Positions 1 to 6,001 of a stretch of DNA of 11,108 nt are shown piece by piece. A program made the translations under genes and the position numbers. The notes beneath the pieces are model-generated. The model was not told the DNA's origin. It did not search any database and saw nothing but the letters and a program-made list of their open reading frames with translations. Each line of letters begins with the position of its first letter. Position 1 is the stretch's first letter. Where the stretch lies: contig JAKAZC010000057.1 of NCBI GenBank assembly GCA_021826655.1, positions 1-11,108 of the forward strand, written 5' to 3'. This DNA is from Actinomycetes bacterium (GTDB lineage Bacteria; Actinomycetota; Acidimicrobiia; Acidimicrobiales; RAAP-2).

Positions 1-2
1 CG

Positions 3-611
3 TTCTCCCACGTGTCGCTGGTCAACTCGGCGGCCAAGATCACCGGCCACCACAAGCCCAGCGCCGACCACGTATTCCGCAGCCTGGCCCGCCAGGCCAT
101 GACGGGGTCGCGTCCTACCGGCGTCGCCCGGCGCCACCTCGGGGTGGGGGCGGCCGGGTCCGTTCTGCGCGAAGCGGTCGACCGGGTGGGCGACCGCGCC
201 GATACGGGCTCGGGGCGGACCGGAGCGGCACGGCCGACCCGCAAGCGCTCGGTCCGGCGGGAAGTCCCGCGGAGGGGGCCGGCGATGACGAAGGCCGGTG
301 CCGCCGGGAAGGTGACGGCGAGGAAGGCCGCACCCAGGAAGGCCGCACCCACGAAGGCCACGCCAGCGAAGGCCACGCCAGCGAAGGCCACGCCAGCGAA
401 GGCCGGGGCGAAGAAGGCCACGCCAGCGAAGGCCGGGCCCAAGACGGCCGCGCCCGAGAAGGCGGCAGCCAAGAAGGCAGCGCCGAGGAAGGCCCCACCA
501 AACAAGGCCGGGGCGAAGAAGGCCGGGCCCGAGACGGCCGACGCGCCGACGCGCGACGGCGCGAGGATCCGGCCGGGGGCTACCGACGCCGATCGGCGTA
601 CCACCGGGTGA
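3..611 (+). CDS. C-terminal part of unrecognised protein with histone H1-like Lys/Ala/Pro tail (5' end outside window)
   Basis: The frame is open from the window edge to a TGA at 609-611. A GTG at 12 is the first possible start, but the frame continues upstream of it, so the true start is probably outside the window. The first ~60 residues have mixed composition and match no family I recognise. From about residue 92 of the GTG-started form (ATG at 285) the chain is a low-complexity basic tail built from units such as KATPAKA, KAAPRKA and KAGAKKA, ending in ~20 residues without lysine repeats. Such tails resemble histone H1 C-termini and the tails of some bacterial DNA-binding proteins and phasins, so nucleic-acid or polyanion binding is a fair inference. 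A good ribosome site (GGAGGGGG, 271-278) precedes the ATG at 285, so the tail could also be a separate 108-residue protein. The MBL hydrolase gene follows 7 bp downstream and is probably co-transcribed. Confidence 0.55.
   Translation, partial: FSHVSLVNSAAKITGHHKPSADHVFRSLARQAMTGSRPTGVARRHLGVGAAGSVLREAVDRVGDRADTGSGRTGAARPTRKRSVRREVPRRGPAMTKAGAAGKVTARKAAPRKAAPTKATPAKATPAKATPAKAGAKKATPAKAGPKTAAPEKAAAKKAAPRKAPPNKAGAKKAGPETADAPTRDGARIRPGATDADRRTTG
271..287 (+). promoter_or_regulatory. Strong internal Shine-Dalgarno and ATG before the Lys/Ala/Pro tail
   Basis: GGAGGGGG at 271-278 lies 6 nt before an in-frame ATG at 285-287 (MTKAG). This spacing is ideal. It raises the possibility that the repeat tail is translated as an independent 108-residue basic protein, or as a second product from the same frame. 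In G-rich DNA such a match can also occur by chance. Confidence 0.35.
353..427 (+). repeat. 15-bp coding tandem repeat (GAAGGCCACGCCAGC)
   Basis: Three identical tandem copies of a 15-mer occupy 353-367, 368-382 and 383-397, with a fourth exact copy at 413-427 after one diverged unit. Diverged 15-bp units flank these on both sides. The period is five codons, so copy-number changes keep the frame. Exact identity at the nucleotide level indicates recent duplication by slippage or unequal recombination. Confidence 0.85.
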
Positions 612-618
612 CGGACCG

Positions 619-1623
619 GTGAGCGGCGACCACCACCACGGGGTGCACCCGCACCTCGGGCACGGGCAGGTGGACGACGTTCCGCCACCGGTCGGGACCC
701 GGATCGCCGAGGGTGTCCTCGAACTCGATACCCTGCTTGGCGGTTGGGAGCGGGTCACCGCCGGCTACCTCATCGAGGGCGACGCCCCCGTCCTGGTGGA
801 GACGGGCAGCCAGAGCTCGGTCCCCTCCCTCCTCGCCCACCTCGACCGTCTCGGCCTCGGGCCCGGGGACCTGGCCGGCGTGGTCGTGACCCACATCCAT
901 CTGGACCACGCCGGCGGAGTGGGCGACGTCGCCCGCGCTTTCCCCGAGGCCACCGTGTACGTCCATCCCGAGGGCGCCCGCCACCTGGTCGACCCGAGCC
1001 GCCTGGTCGACTCCGCGGCACGCGTCTACGGTCCCCTCCTCGACACGCTCTACGGAAGGCTCGACCCGACCCCGTCGGAACGCATCCAGGTCCTGGAGGA
1101 CGGCGAGGAGATCCGTGTCGGGGCCAACCGCTTCCTCACCGCGGTCGACTCTCCCGGCCATGCGAAGCACCACCTGGGTCTGCACGACAACTGGAGCGGG
1201 ACGATGTTCGTGGGCGACGCGGTCGGGGTCAAGCTGCCCGACGGTGGCGTGCTGCGACCGTCGACGCCCCCGCCCGACTTCGACCTGGACCTCGCCCTCC
1301 GGTCTTTGGGCAGATTCGCGGCTCGTCGGCCCACGGGCCTGGCCCTCGCCCATTACGGGCTGCTGACCGACCCGCTCGACGTGCTGCACGAGGCCGACGG
1401 GACCCTGCGCCGTTGGGCGGCGGTCGCCGAGGGCGCATACCGAGCCGGTGGAGACATCGCCGAGGCGCTGTCGGCGACGTTCGCCTCCGACCTCGACGGG
1501 GTACCCGAGGAGCATCGCCACAAACTCGACGTCATGAACGGGGTGCACTCCAACGCGGCCGGGATGCAGCGCTGGCTGGCCGGTCGCGGCACGGTCCCCG
1601 GTGCGGCGAACGCCGAACCCTGA
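619..1623 (+). CDS. MBL-fold metallo-hydrolase
   Basis: A 334-residue metallo-beta-lactamase-fold hydrolase, probably cytoplasmic, since no signal peptide or membrane segment is seen. Visible metal ligands are the THIHLDHAGG motif at residues 91-100 (H92, H94, D96, H97), H181 in SPGHAKHH, D200 in FVGDAV, and H245 in LAHYG. This is the full set expected for a dinuclear zinc or iron site. The family includes glyoxalase II-like thioesterases, lactonases and many uncharacterised hydrolases, and the substrate cannot be read from the sequence. The C-terminal ~90 residues form an alpha-helical extension, as in several uncharacterised MBL proteins. GTG at 619 is the start used here, with no convincing ribosome site, and lies 7 bp after the preceding stop, which suggests translational coupling. 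The N-terminus is notably His-rich (HHHGVHPHLGHG), and a GTG at residue 9 is an alternative start. The gene converges on a leftward gene ending at 1729. Confidence 0.88.
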   Translation: MSGDHHHGVHPHLGHGQVDDVPPPVGTRIAEGVLELDTLLGGWERVTAGYLIEGDAPVLVETGSQSSVPSLLAHLDRLGLGPGDLAGVVVTHIHLDHAGGVGDVARAFPEATVYVHPEGARHLVDPSRLVDSAARVYGPLLDTLYGRLDPTPSERIQVLEDGEEIRVGANRFLTAVDSPGHAKHHLGLHDNWSGTMFVGDAVGVKLPDGGVLRPSTPPPDFDLDLALRSLGRFAARRPTGLALAHYGLLTDPLDVLHEADGTLRRWAAVAEGAYRAGGDIAEALSATFASDLDGVPEEHRHKLDVMNGVHSNAAGMQRWLAGRGTVPGAANAEP

Positions 1624-1728
1624 ACCCTGGCGCCGAGATCGTGCCCACCGACTCCGGCGCCCACCTGTGGCTGGTCACCGATGAGGCGTACCTCGACGTG
1701 GTCGGGCCGGGCTGAACGGCCGACGGGC

Positions 1729-3075
1729 CTACGGCACCGACGACGTCGTCGGTGCCGGGTTCGGGAGCGTGGTCGACGTGCCGGCGGTCACCGGAGTGAC
1801 GGTCGTCGTCGTGGAGCCACCGGCGGACGGGGTGTTCGTGGCCGATCCGCCCGGCACGTCGGGCGACGTGCACCCGGTGGGTGGCACGCCGGAGCCGGTC
1901 TGCCCCGGCATGAGCACCGTGCCGGCGCAACCGAAGTCGGAGAAGGTCGCCGACAGCGTGACCGAGCCCCCGTCCCTGAAGGTGTCGGTGGACTTGACCT
2001 GACGGATGAAGCCGGCCCCGTCGATGGACACCACCGCGGTGTTGGCCGTGTATCCCTGGCTCTCGAGCACGCCGAGCGCATCGGTGATCGCCTGGGCCTG
2101 CGCGCTCGAGGTTCCCGCTGCGCCGGCCAGCTGGCCCAGGTCGTTGGTCACCTGGTAGTTGGTCACCGGCACCCCGTCGACGGATGCGGTGCCGGTCTGC
2201 GACGCCGCCCCGACGGCGGGCTGTACGAGATCGAGATACCCCGTCGGGCTGGCCATCCCCATCATGGCCACCGCCCCTTCGCGGCTCCCCAACGTGCTCT
2301 CGGTGAGCCCGGCGAATCCCGGGAGTGCGGTGCCCGACCCGGCGGCATCCGAGGACGCCGGCGCCAGCCCGTTGTCCGTTGACGCGCGTTCGTAGACGAC
2401 ATCGCTGCTCACCCGAACGCCCACGTCGAGCCCGCTGCCGATGTTCGCCGACGCGACCATGGCGAACGGGCCGGTGTTGATCGTGCCGGTCCCCCGTACC
2501 ACCGGATCGAGGGGCGCCGCCGCTCCGCCGGTGCAGACGGTCTGCGTTCCCCACATGAGGCCGGGCGGCAGTGAACCGGTGCCGGGGGTGACGGCGGGCG
2601 GGATCGCGCCGGCCGTGCCGGAGACGGCGAATCCGCTCGAGTGGACTGCCGATCCCACCGCCGATCCGGCCGGCACCTGCACCGGGTAGAAGGTGGCGGT
2701 GCCCGGGGCCGTTCCGCTCGGGACCGGCGTCCGCACCGTGTGGCACGTCGTGGTCGACGTCGTCGTCGGCACCGAGGGCGAGGCGGGCGTACTGGTGATG
2801 TCGTAGGAGAAGTCGAAGCTCCCGCTGTCCGTGGTGGCACTGAGCGCGGCGAGGACCTGGTGCTCGGCCGGACCGTTGCCCACCAGCGCATGCCTTCCGG
2901 TCGTGTGGGCGGCGGCCGGCCGGGACGACGGCCCGCCGGCCACCAGCACGACCGGTACGGCGACCACGATCAGGACGGCCGCAGCCGCGACGGCGACGCC
3001 GGACCGGCGCCATGCCGGAAGGCGTCGCACGCCCGTATCGGTGATCTCGTCGAGCCAAACTCCGTCTTCCGCCAT
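1729..3075 (-). CDS. Membrane-anchored secreted protein, possibly LppX/LprG-like fold
   Basis: A 448-residue protein with a short basic cytoplasmic N-terminus (1-25), one hydrophobic segment at about 26-46 and a large exported domain, most likely a type II single-pass anchor. No lipobox cysteine follows the hydrophobic segment. The exported part is rich in Ser, Thr, Gly, Ala and Pro and contains four cysteines (111, 181, 383, 402) that could form two disulfides. Residues ~298-380 (VDGVPVTNYQV, then a helix, then VVSIDGAGFIRQV) resemble the closing beta-strands of LppX/LprA/F/G lipid-carrier proteins. That assignment is inferred from pattern only. A Ser/Thr/Pro-rich tail covers ~403-448 and could be surface-exposed or glycosylated. 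The ATG at 3075 is well supported by GGGGAGGA at 3083-3090 on the minus strand, 7 nt upstream. A candidate promoter lies at 3116-3144. The regulator-like gene upstream runs in the same direction. Confidence 0.8.
   Translation of the reverse strand: MAEDGVWLDEITDTGVRRLPAWRRSGVAVAAAAVLIVVAVPVVLVAGGPSSRPAAAHTTGRHALVGNGPAEHQVLAALSATTDSGSFDFSYDITSTPASPSVPTTTSTTTCHTVRTPVPSGTAPGTATFYPVQVPAGSAVGSAVHSSGFAVSGTAGAIPPAVTPGTGSLPPGLMWGTQTVCTGGAAAPLDPVVRGTGTINTGPFAMVASANIGSGLDVGVRVSSDVVYERASTDNGLAPASSDAAGSGTALPGFAGLTESTLGSREGAVAMMGMASPTGYLDLVQPAVGAASQTGTASVDGVPVTNYQVTNDLGQLAGAAGTSSAQAQAITDALGVLESQGYTANTAVVSIDGAGFIRQVKSTDTFRDGGSVTLSATFSDFGCAGTVLMPGQTGSGVPPTGCTSPDVPGGSATNTPSAGGSTTTTVTPVTAGTSTTLPNPAPTTSSVP
1732..1757. 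terminator. Perfect 26-bp palindrome, probable bidirectional terminator
   Basis: Arms CGGCACCGACGAC (1732-1744) and GTCGTCGGTGCCG (1745-1757) are exact inverse complements with no spacer. As RNA this would fold into a very stable hairpin with a small loop in either orientation. It lies between convergent genes, 109 bp after the MBL gene stop, and overlaps the last codons of the leftward gene immediately before its stop (1729-1731). No U-tract follows on either side, which is common in high-GC actinobacteria. A dimeric protein-binding site is an alternative. Confidence 0.55.
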
Positions 3076-3082
3076 GGCGACG

Positions 3083-3090
3083 TCCTCCCC
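3083..3090 (-). promoter_or_regulatory. Ribosome binding site fixing the start at 3075
   Basis: On the minus strand GGGGAGGA sits 7 nt before the ATG at 3073-3075. It is among the best Shine-Dalgarno matches in the window and fixes the start of the secreted protein at this ATG. Confidence 0.75.
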
Positions 3091-3115
3091 GGATGCCGAA
3101 CGTGTGCCCGCGGCA

Positions 3116-3144
3116 ACCCTACCGGAGGGACACCGGCGTGGGAA
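3116..3144 (-). promoter_or_regulatory. Candidate promoter of the membrane-anchored protein gene
   Basis: Reading leftward, TTCCCA (3139-3144) and TAGGGT (3116-3121) are separated by exactly 17 bp. TAGGGT fits the TANNNT -10 element typical of actinobacterial housekeeping promoters, and TTCCCA matches TTGACA at four of six positions. Transcription would start near 3109, leaving a ~34-nt leader that contains the ribosome site. Confidence 0.4.
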
Positions 3145-3838
3145 CGGTGGTTATCCACAGAAGTAGAGCCGGCGATCGCGTCCGTGAGCAGGAGGTTCTT
3201 TTCCCCGACCCGCCGGATCAATCGTGCCTGTGCGGCCGAGGCGATCAGCCGGTCGGCCGACAGCCGCGCCGTGCCCTCGTGCTCGCCGAACTCGTCGACC
3301 AGCCACCGGGGTAGGGCGTCGGGCAGTGTCCCCGACGTCGCGACGGTCGCGGCGGCCACCGCCCGGATGAGGGGCACGGCCACGAAGGCGGCGTATCGGG
3401 CGAGGGTCGAAGCGGGCCCGACCCCGGCCAGGATCTGCCGGCCCCGCTCGGTCAACACCAACCCGGAGCCTCGGCCGCCCACCGCGCCGAACAGTCGGGC
3501 ATTGGCCACCCGGCCGAGATAGGCGCCGTGGTTGGTGCCGCTGTACCCCAGCGCCCGAGCGAGCAGATCCGGGGCGACGGTACCCCCCGCCGGAGTCAGC
3601 CAGCCTGGCCACCTCGACTGCAGCGGTCAGACCGTAGCGAACCGACCGGAATCTGGAGCGGGCCACGCCCACCGTCTCCCAGGTCGACCGGACCGGTGGC
3701 GGGGGGCAGGCGCCAGACGGTCCGCTCCCCGTCGTGGGGTCCGGAGCCCATAGGCTGGCCGTCCACGTGCCGGTCGGGGGATGCTGCACGTGCTCGCACC
3801 GGCGGGGCGGCGTGCGGCCGACGGGTGTCGAAGAGAAC

Positions 3839-3852
3839 AGGAGCCCGTGGTG
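3839..3852 (+). promoter_or_regulatory. Ribosome binding site choosing the GTG at 3850
   Basis: AGGAG at 3839-3843 lies 6 nt before GTG 3850-3852 and only 3 nt before the adjacent GTG 3847-3849. It favours 3850 over both 3847 and the ATG at 3781, which has no comparable site and would add a 23-residue N-terminus not typical of the family. Confidence 0.7.
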
Positions 3853-4833
3853 ACCCATTCGGATCAGCAGGTGTCCGCCCGACGCGACGGGAACGGGGCC
3901 ACGGCCACGTTCGCGGCCTTGGAAGGGACGGTGTCCGCCATCGTCGCCACCGCGCCGGCCACTGTGCGGATGGCGGTTGCCTGTCTGGCCGGTGGTGGCC
4001 ACCTGCTGGTCGAGGATCATCCCGGGCTGGGCAAGACCACCCTGGCCAAGGCCCTGGCCGGCGCACTGGGACTCGACTTCTGTCGTCTCCAGTGCACGGC
4101 GGACCTGCTCCCCGGTGACGTGGTCGGAGCCACCGTGCTCGCACCCGACGGGGGTGAGCCCCGGTTCCGTCCCGGCCCGGTGTTCACCAACGTCCTCATG
4201 GCCGACGAGCTCAACCGGGCTTCCCCGAGGTCCCAGTCCGCCCTCCTCGAGGCCATGGAGGAACGCCAGGTGAGCGTCGACGGGGTCACCCGACCACTGC
4301 CCGAGCCCTTCTTCGTGCTCGCGACCCAGAATCCGTTCGACGCCACGGGCACCTCGCCGCTGCCCCACGGCCAACGGGACCGGTTCCTGGTCCGTCTCAT
4401 GCTCGGGTACCCGAGCCGACCGCAGATGGACGCCATGTTGGCCGGGCCGGACCCGGCCGAGACGGTCCGGCGGGTGCGGCCCTCGGTTACCCCGGACGAG
4501 TTCGGGGACCTGCTGGCGGAGGTGGCGGGTGTCCACGTGTCGATGCCGGTGCGCGCGTACGCGCTCGACCTCGTCGATGCCACGCGGGCGCACCCCCAGA
4601 TCTCGGTCGGGGCCTCCCCGAGGGCGGCGCTCGCCCTGCTCCGCGTCGCATCCGCCCTGGCCGTGGCGTCGGGTCGCACGTTCATCACGCCGGACGACGT
4701 GCAGGAGGCCGCCGTCCCGTCGCTGGCGCATCGACTGCTCCTCGGGCCCGGAGTCGAGTTGACCGGTACGGAGGGTGAGGCGCTGATCGCCGAGATCACC
4801 GCCTCGATCCCCGTCCCGTTGCGCGAGAGCTGA
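3850..4833 (+). CDS. MoxR family AAA+ ATPase
   Basis: A 327-residue cytoplasmic MoxR-type ATPase of normal family length. Visible motifs are Walker A, EDHPGLGKTT (55-64, K62); Walker B, VLMADELNRA (115-124, D119 and E120); sensor 1, FFVLATQNP (154-162, N161); the substrate-side segment LPHGQRDRFLVRL (171-183); and the sensor 2 region GASPRAALALL (255-265, R258). The usual LPEAQLDRF is altered at three positions (HG and R), a minor deviation. MoxR proteins act as chaperone-like ATPases that assemble or activate partner complexes, very often with DUF58 or VWA proteins encoded next door, as here. The start is GTG 3850 on the basis of AGGAG 6 nt upstream. It is the first gene of a three-gene operon, with the next gene starting 7 bp after its stop. 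The ~180-bp upstream region is shared with the divergent regulator-like gene and holds only a weak TAGGCT -10-like site at 3751. 'moxR' is a family name rather than a verified symbol. Confidence 0.93.
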   Translation: MTHSDQQVSARRDGNGATATFAALEGTVSAIVATAPATVRMAVACLAGGGHLLVEDHPGLGKTTLAKALAGALGLDFCRLQCTADLLPGDVVGATVLAPDGGEPRFRPGPVFTNVLMADELNRASPRSQSALLEAMEERQVSVDGVTRPLPEPFFVLATQNPFDATGTSPLPHGQRDRFLVRLMLGYPSRPQMDAMLAGPDPAETVRRVRPSVTPDEFGDLLAEVAGVHVSMPVRAYALDLVDATRAHPQISVGASPRAALALLRVASALAVASGRTFITPDDVQEAAVPSLAHRLLLGPGVELTGTEGEALIAEITASIPVPLRES

Positions 4834-4840
4834 TCAGCCG

Positions 4841-6001
4841 TTGACGGCGCCGGTACCCCGCCCGACCTCCCGGGGACTCGCCGCACTCGCCGCCTTCGGC
4901 CTCGTGGTGGCGTCCGCCGTGTTGACGGGGACACCGGAGCTCGCCCCGCTCGCCGTCCTCATCGGCGCCCCTCTGGCGGTGAGCCCGCTGCTCGTCCGAC
5001 GCCGGGCACGTCGGTCGCTCGCCGACGCGGAATTCCATGCCCACGTCGAGCCGGCGGCGGTCGAGGTCGGGACCGGCATGCAGGTCAAGCTCGCACTGAC
5101 AAACCGCTCGCCCGGGTCGTTCCTGCCGCCACTCGGGATCGCCCCCGTCACCGGCCGGTGGCGGGCCCGTGGCGTCGACCACGACCGTTCCCGCCGGCAC
5201 CACCGGATTGCCCCGTCGGTGTCGTCCCTGTCGGCCCTCCCGGATGCGACGCCGGGCTCCACGGAATCCCTGTTGCTGGACGTACCCACCGGACGACGCG
5301 GCGTGCTGGAGCTCCCCGCACAGCACACCTGGGTCCACGACCCGTTCGGTCTGGTGGGCGCCCAGGGGCCGTCCACGCCCGTCGTGCTCGCCGCCGTCTA
5401 CCCGGCACCGATCCGCCCGGACCAGGCGATCGGCGACGGCACGGTGCCCGTCGCCGGGACCCTGGCGAACGGTCGCCCTACGCCGGCCGGCGGACTGGGC
5501 GAGCTCGAGGGCATCCGCCCCTACGTGGTCGGCGACCGCCTGATCCTCCTCCACTGGCCGGCGATGGCCCGTTACGGGACGTGGTTCGTGCGCCAGTTCG
5601 GCGGCGACGGCGGGGCCGCCCACTCGATCGTGCTCGACGATCGGATCGGCGTCCATCGACGGGCCGATTTCGAACGACTCGTCTCCGTCGCTCTCGGGGC
5701 CGTCGACGAGATGACCCGTGGGCATCGGGCGGTGCACCTGTCGACGCTGTCCGGGACGTCCTATTCGTTCGAGGCGACCGACCGGGGACGCACGTCGGCC
5801 CGCCTGGTCCTGGCTGAGCTCCGGCCCGCCGCCGCACGGGACGCGTCCCGGTTCGCCGCACCTCCACCCGACACGGTACTGCTCACGACCCGGACCGGGG
5901 CGGAGCGCCTGGTGCACGGCCGGACGGGCCGGCGACCTTCCGCCCCGACCGACGCGCGCCGCGGGTTCCCTGGCCCGACCTCACGGGTGGTCGTCGTGTG
6001 A
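4841..6001 (+). CDS. DUF58 domain-containing membrane protein
   Basis: A 386-residue protein with two hydrophobic segments at about 12-30 and 34-52, followed by a soluble domain. The DUF58 signature is clear at 219-252, with LGELEGIRPYVVGD followed by the WPAMARYG stretch and RQF. The expected upstream DPFGL motif is at 167-171. DUF58 proteins have a VWA-like fold and work with MoxR ATPases, and the membrane anchor probably places that domain on the cytoplasmic face. The start is a TTG at 4841, 7 bp after the moxR stop, with only a weak GAGAG upstream. No better in-frame start exists before the first hydrophobic segment, so translational coupling to moxR is likely. The C-terminal ~35 residues are Arg/Pro-rich and look disordered. 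The TGA overlaps the GTG of the next gene. The exact molecular role of DUF58 proteins is not established. Confidence 0.9.
   Translation: MTAPVPRPTSRGLAALAAFGLVVASAVLTGTPELAPLAVLIGAPLAVSPLLVRRRARRSLADAEFHAHVEPAAVEVGTGMQVKLALTNRSPGSFLPPLGIAPVTGRWRARGVDHDRSRRHHRIAPSVSSLSALPDATPGSTESLLLDVPTGRRGVLELPAQHTWVHDPFGLVGAQGPSTPVVLAAVYPAPIRPDQAIGDGTVPVAGTLANGRPTPAGGLGELEGIRPYVVGDRLILLHWPAMARYGTWFVRQFGGDGGAAHSIVLDDRIGVHRRADFERLVSVALGAVDEMTRGHRAVHLSTLSGTSYSFEATDRGRTSARLVLAELRPAAARDASRFAAPPPDTVLLTTRTGAERLVHGRTGRRPSAPTDARRGFPGPTSRVVVV

Larger units (their letters stand above)
2970..3666 (-). pseudogene. Winged-helix-like DNA-binding protein, broken by a +1 frameshift at 3583-3588
   Basis: Two adjacent minus-strand frames together read as one protein. 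The first starts at a GTG (3664-3666; GGAG lies 9 nt upstream) and gives ~28 residues, including VRYGLTAAVEVARLADSGGG. Within a run of six G (3583-3588) the sequence must drop one base to continue as TVAPDLLARALGYSGTNHGA and on through LVLTERGRQILAG. The joined product reads as an N-terminal helix-turn-helix (VAPDLLARALG... NARLFG) and wing (GSGLVLTERG), then a helical domain to about IRRVGEKNLLLTDAIAG (near 3175). This resembles an uncharacterised winged-helix family of actinobacteria that I know only from pattern. After ~3165 codon use becomes poor although the frame stays open to the stop at 2970-2972, inside the next gene, so the natural C-terminus is uncertain. The break may be a sequencing error, a true pseudogene or recoding. 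The gene is divergent to the moxR operon, so it could regulate it. Confidence 0.6.

Noticed and set aside
353..427. CRISPR or regulatory direct repeats
   Set aside because: The repeats are contiguous 15-mers without spacers, in frame within a coding tail, so they are a coding tandem repeat.
580..1548. Long open frame on the minus strand opposite the MBL gene (322 codons)
   Set aside because: It is a shadow of the plus-strand gene in GC-rich DNA. It has Val/Gly/Arg/Asp-rich monotony and no family motif, while the plus strand has a complete metal-ligand set.
3781..3849. ATG at 3781 as the moxR start
   Set aside because: It adds 23 residues not typical of MoxR and lacks a good ribosome site, whereas GTG 3850 has AGGAG at ideal spacing.
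3151..4731. 526-codon minus-strand frame opposite moxR
   Set aside because: Only its last part (about 3583-3666) is coding-like, as the N-terminus of the frameshifted winged-helix-like gene. The rest is a shadow of moxR.
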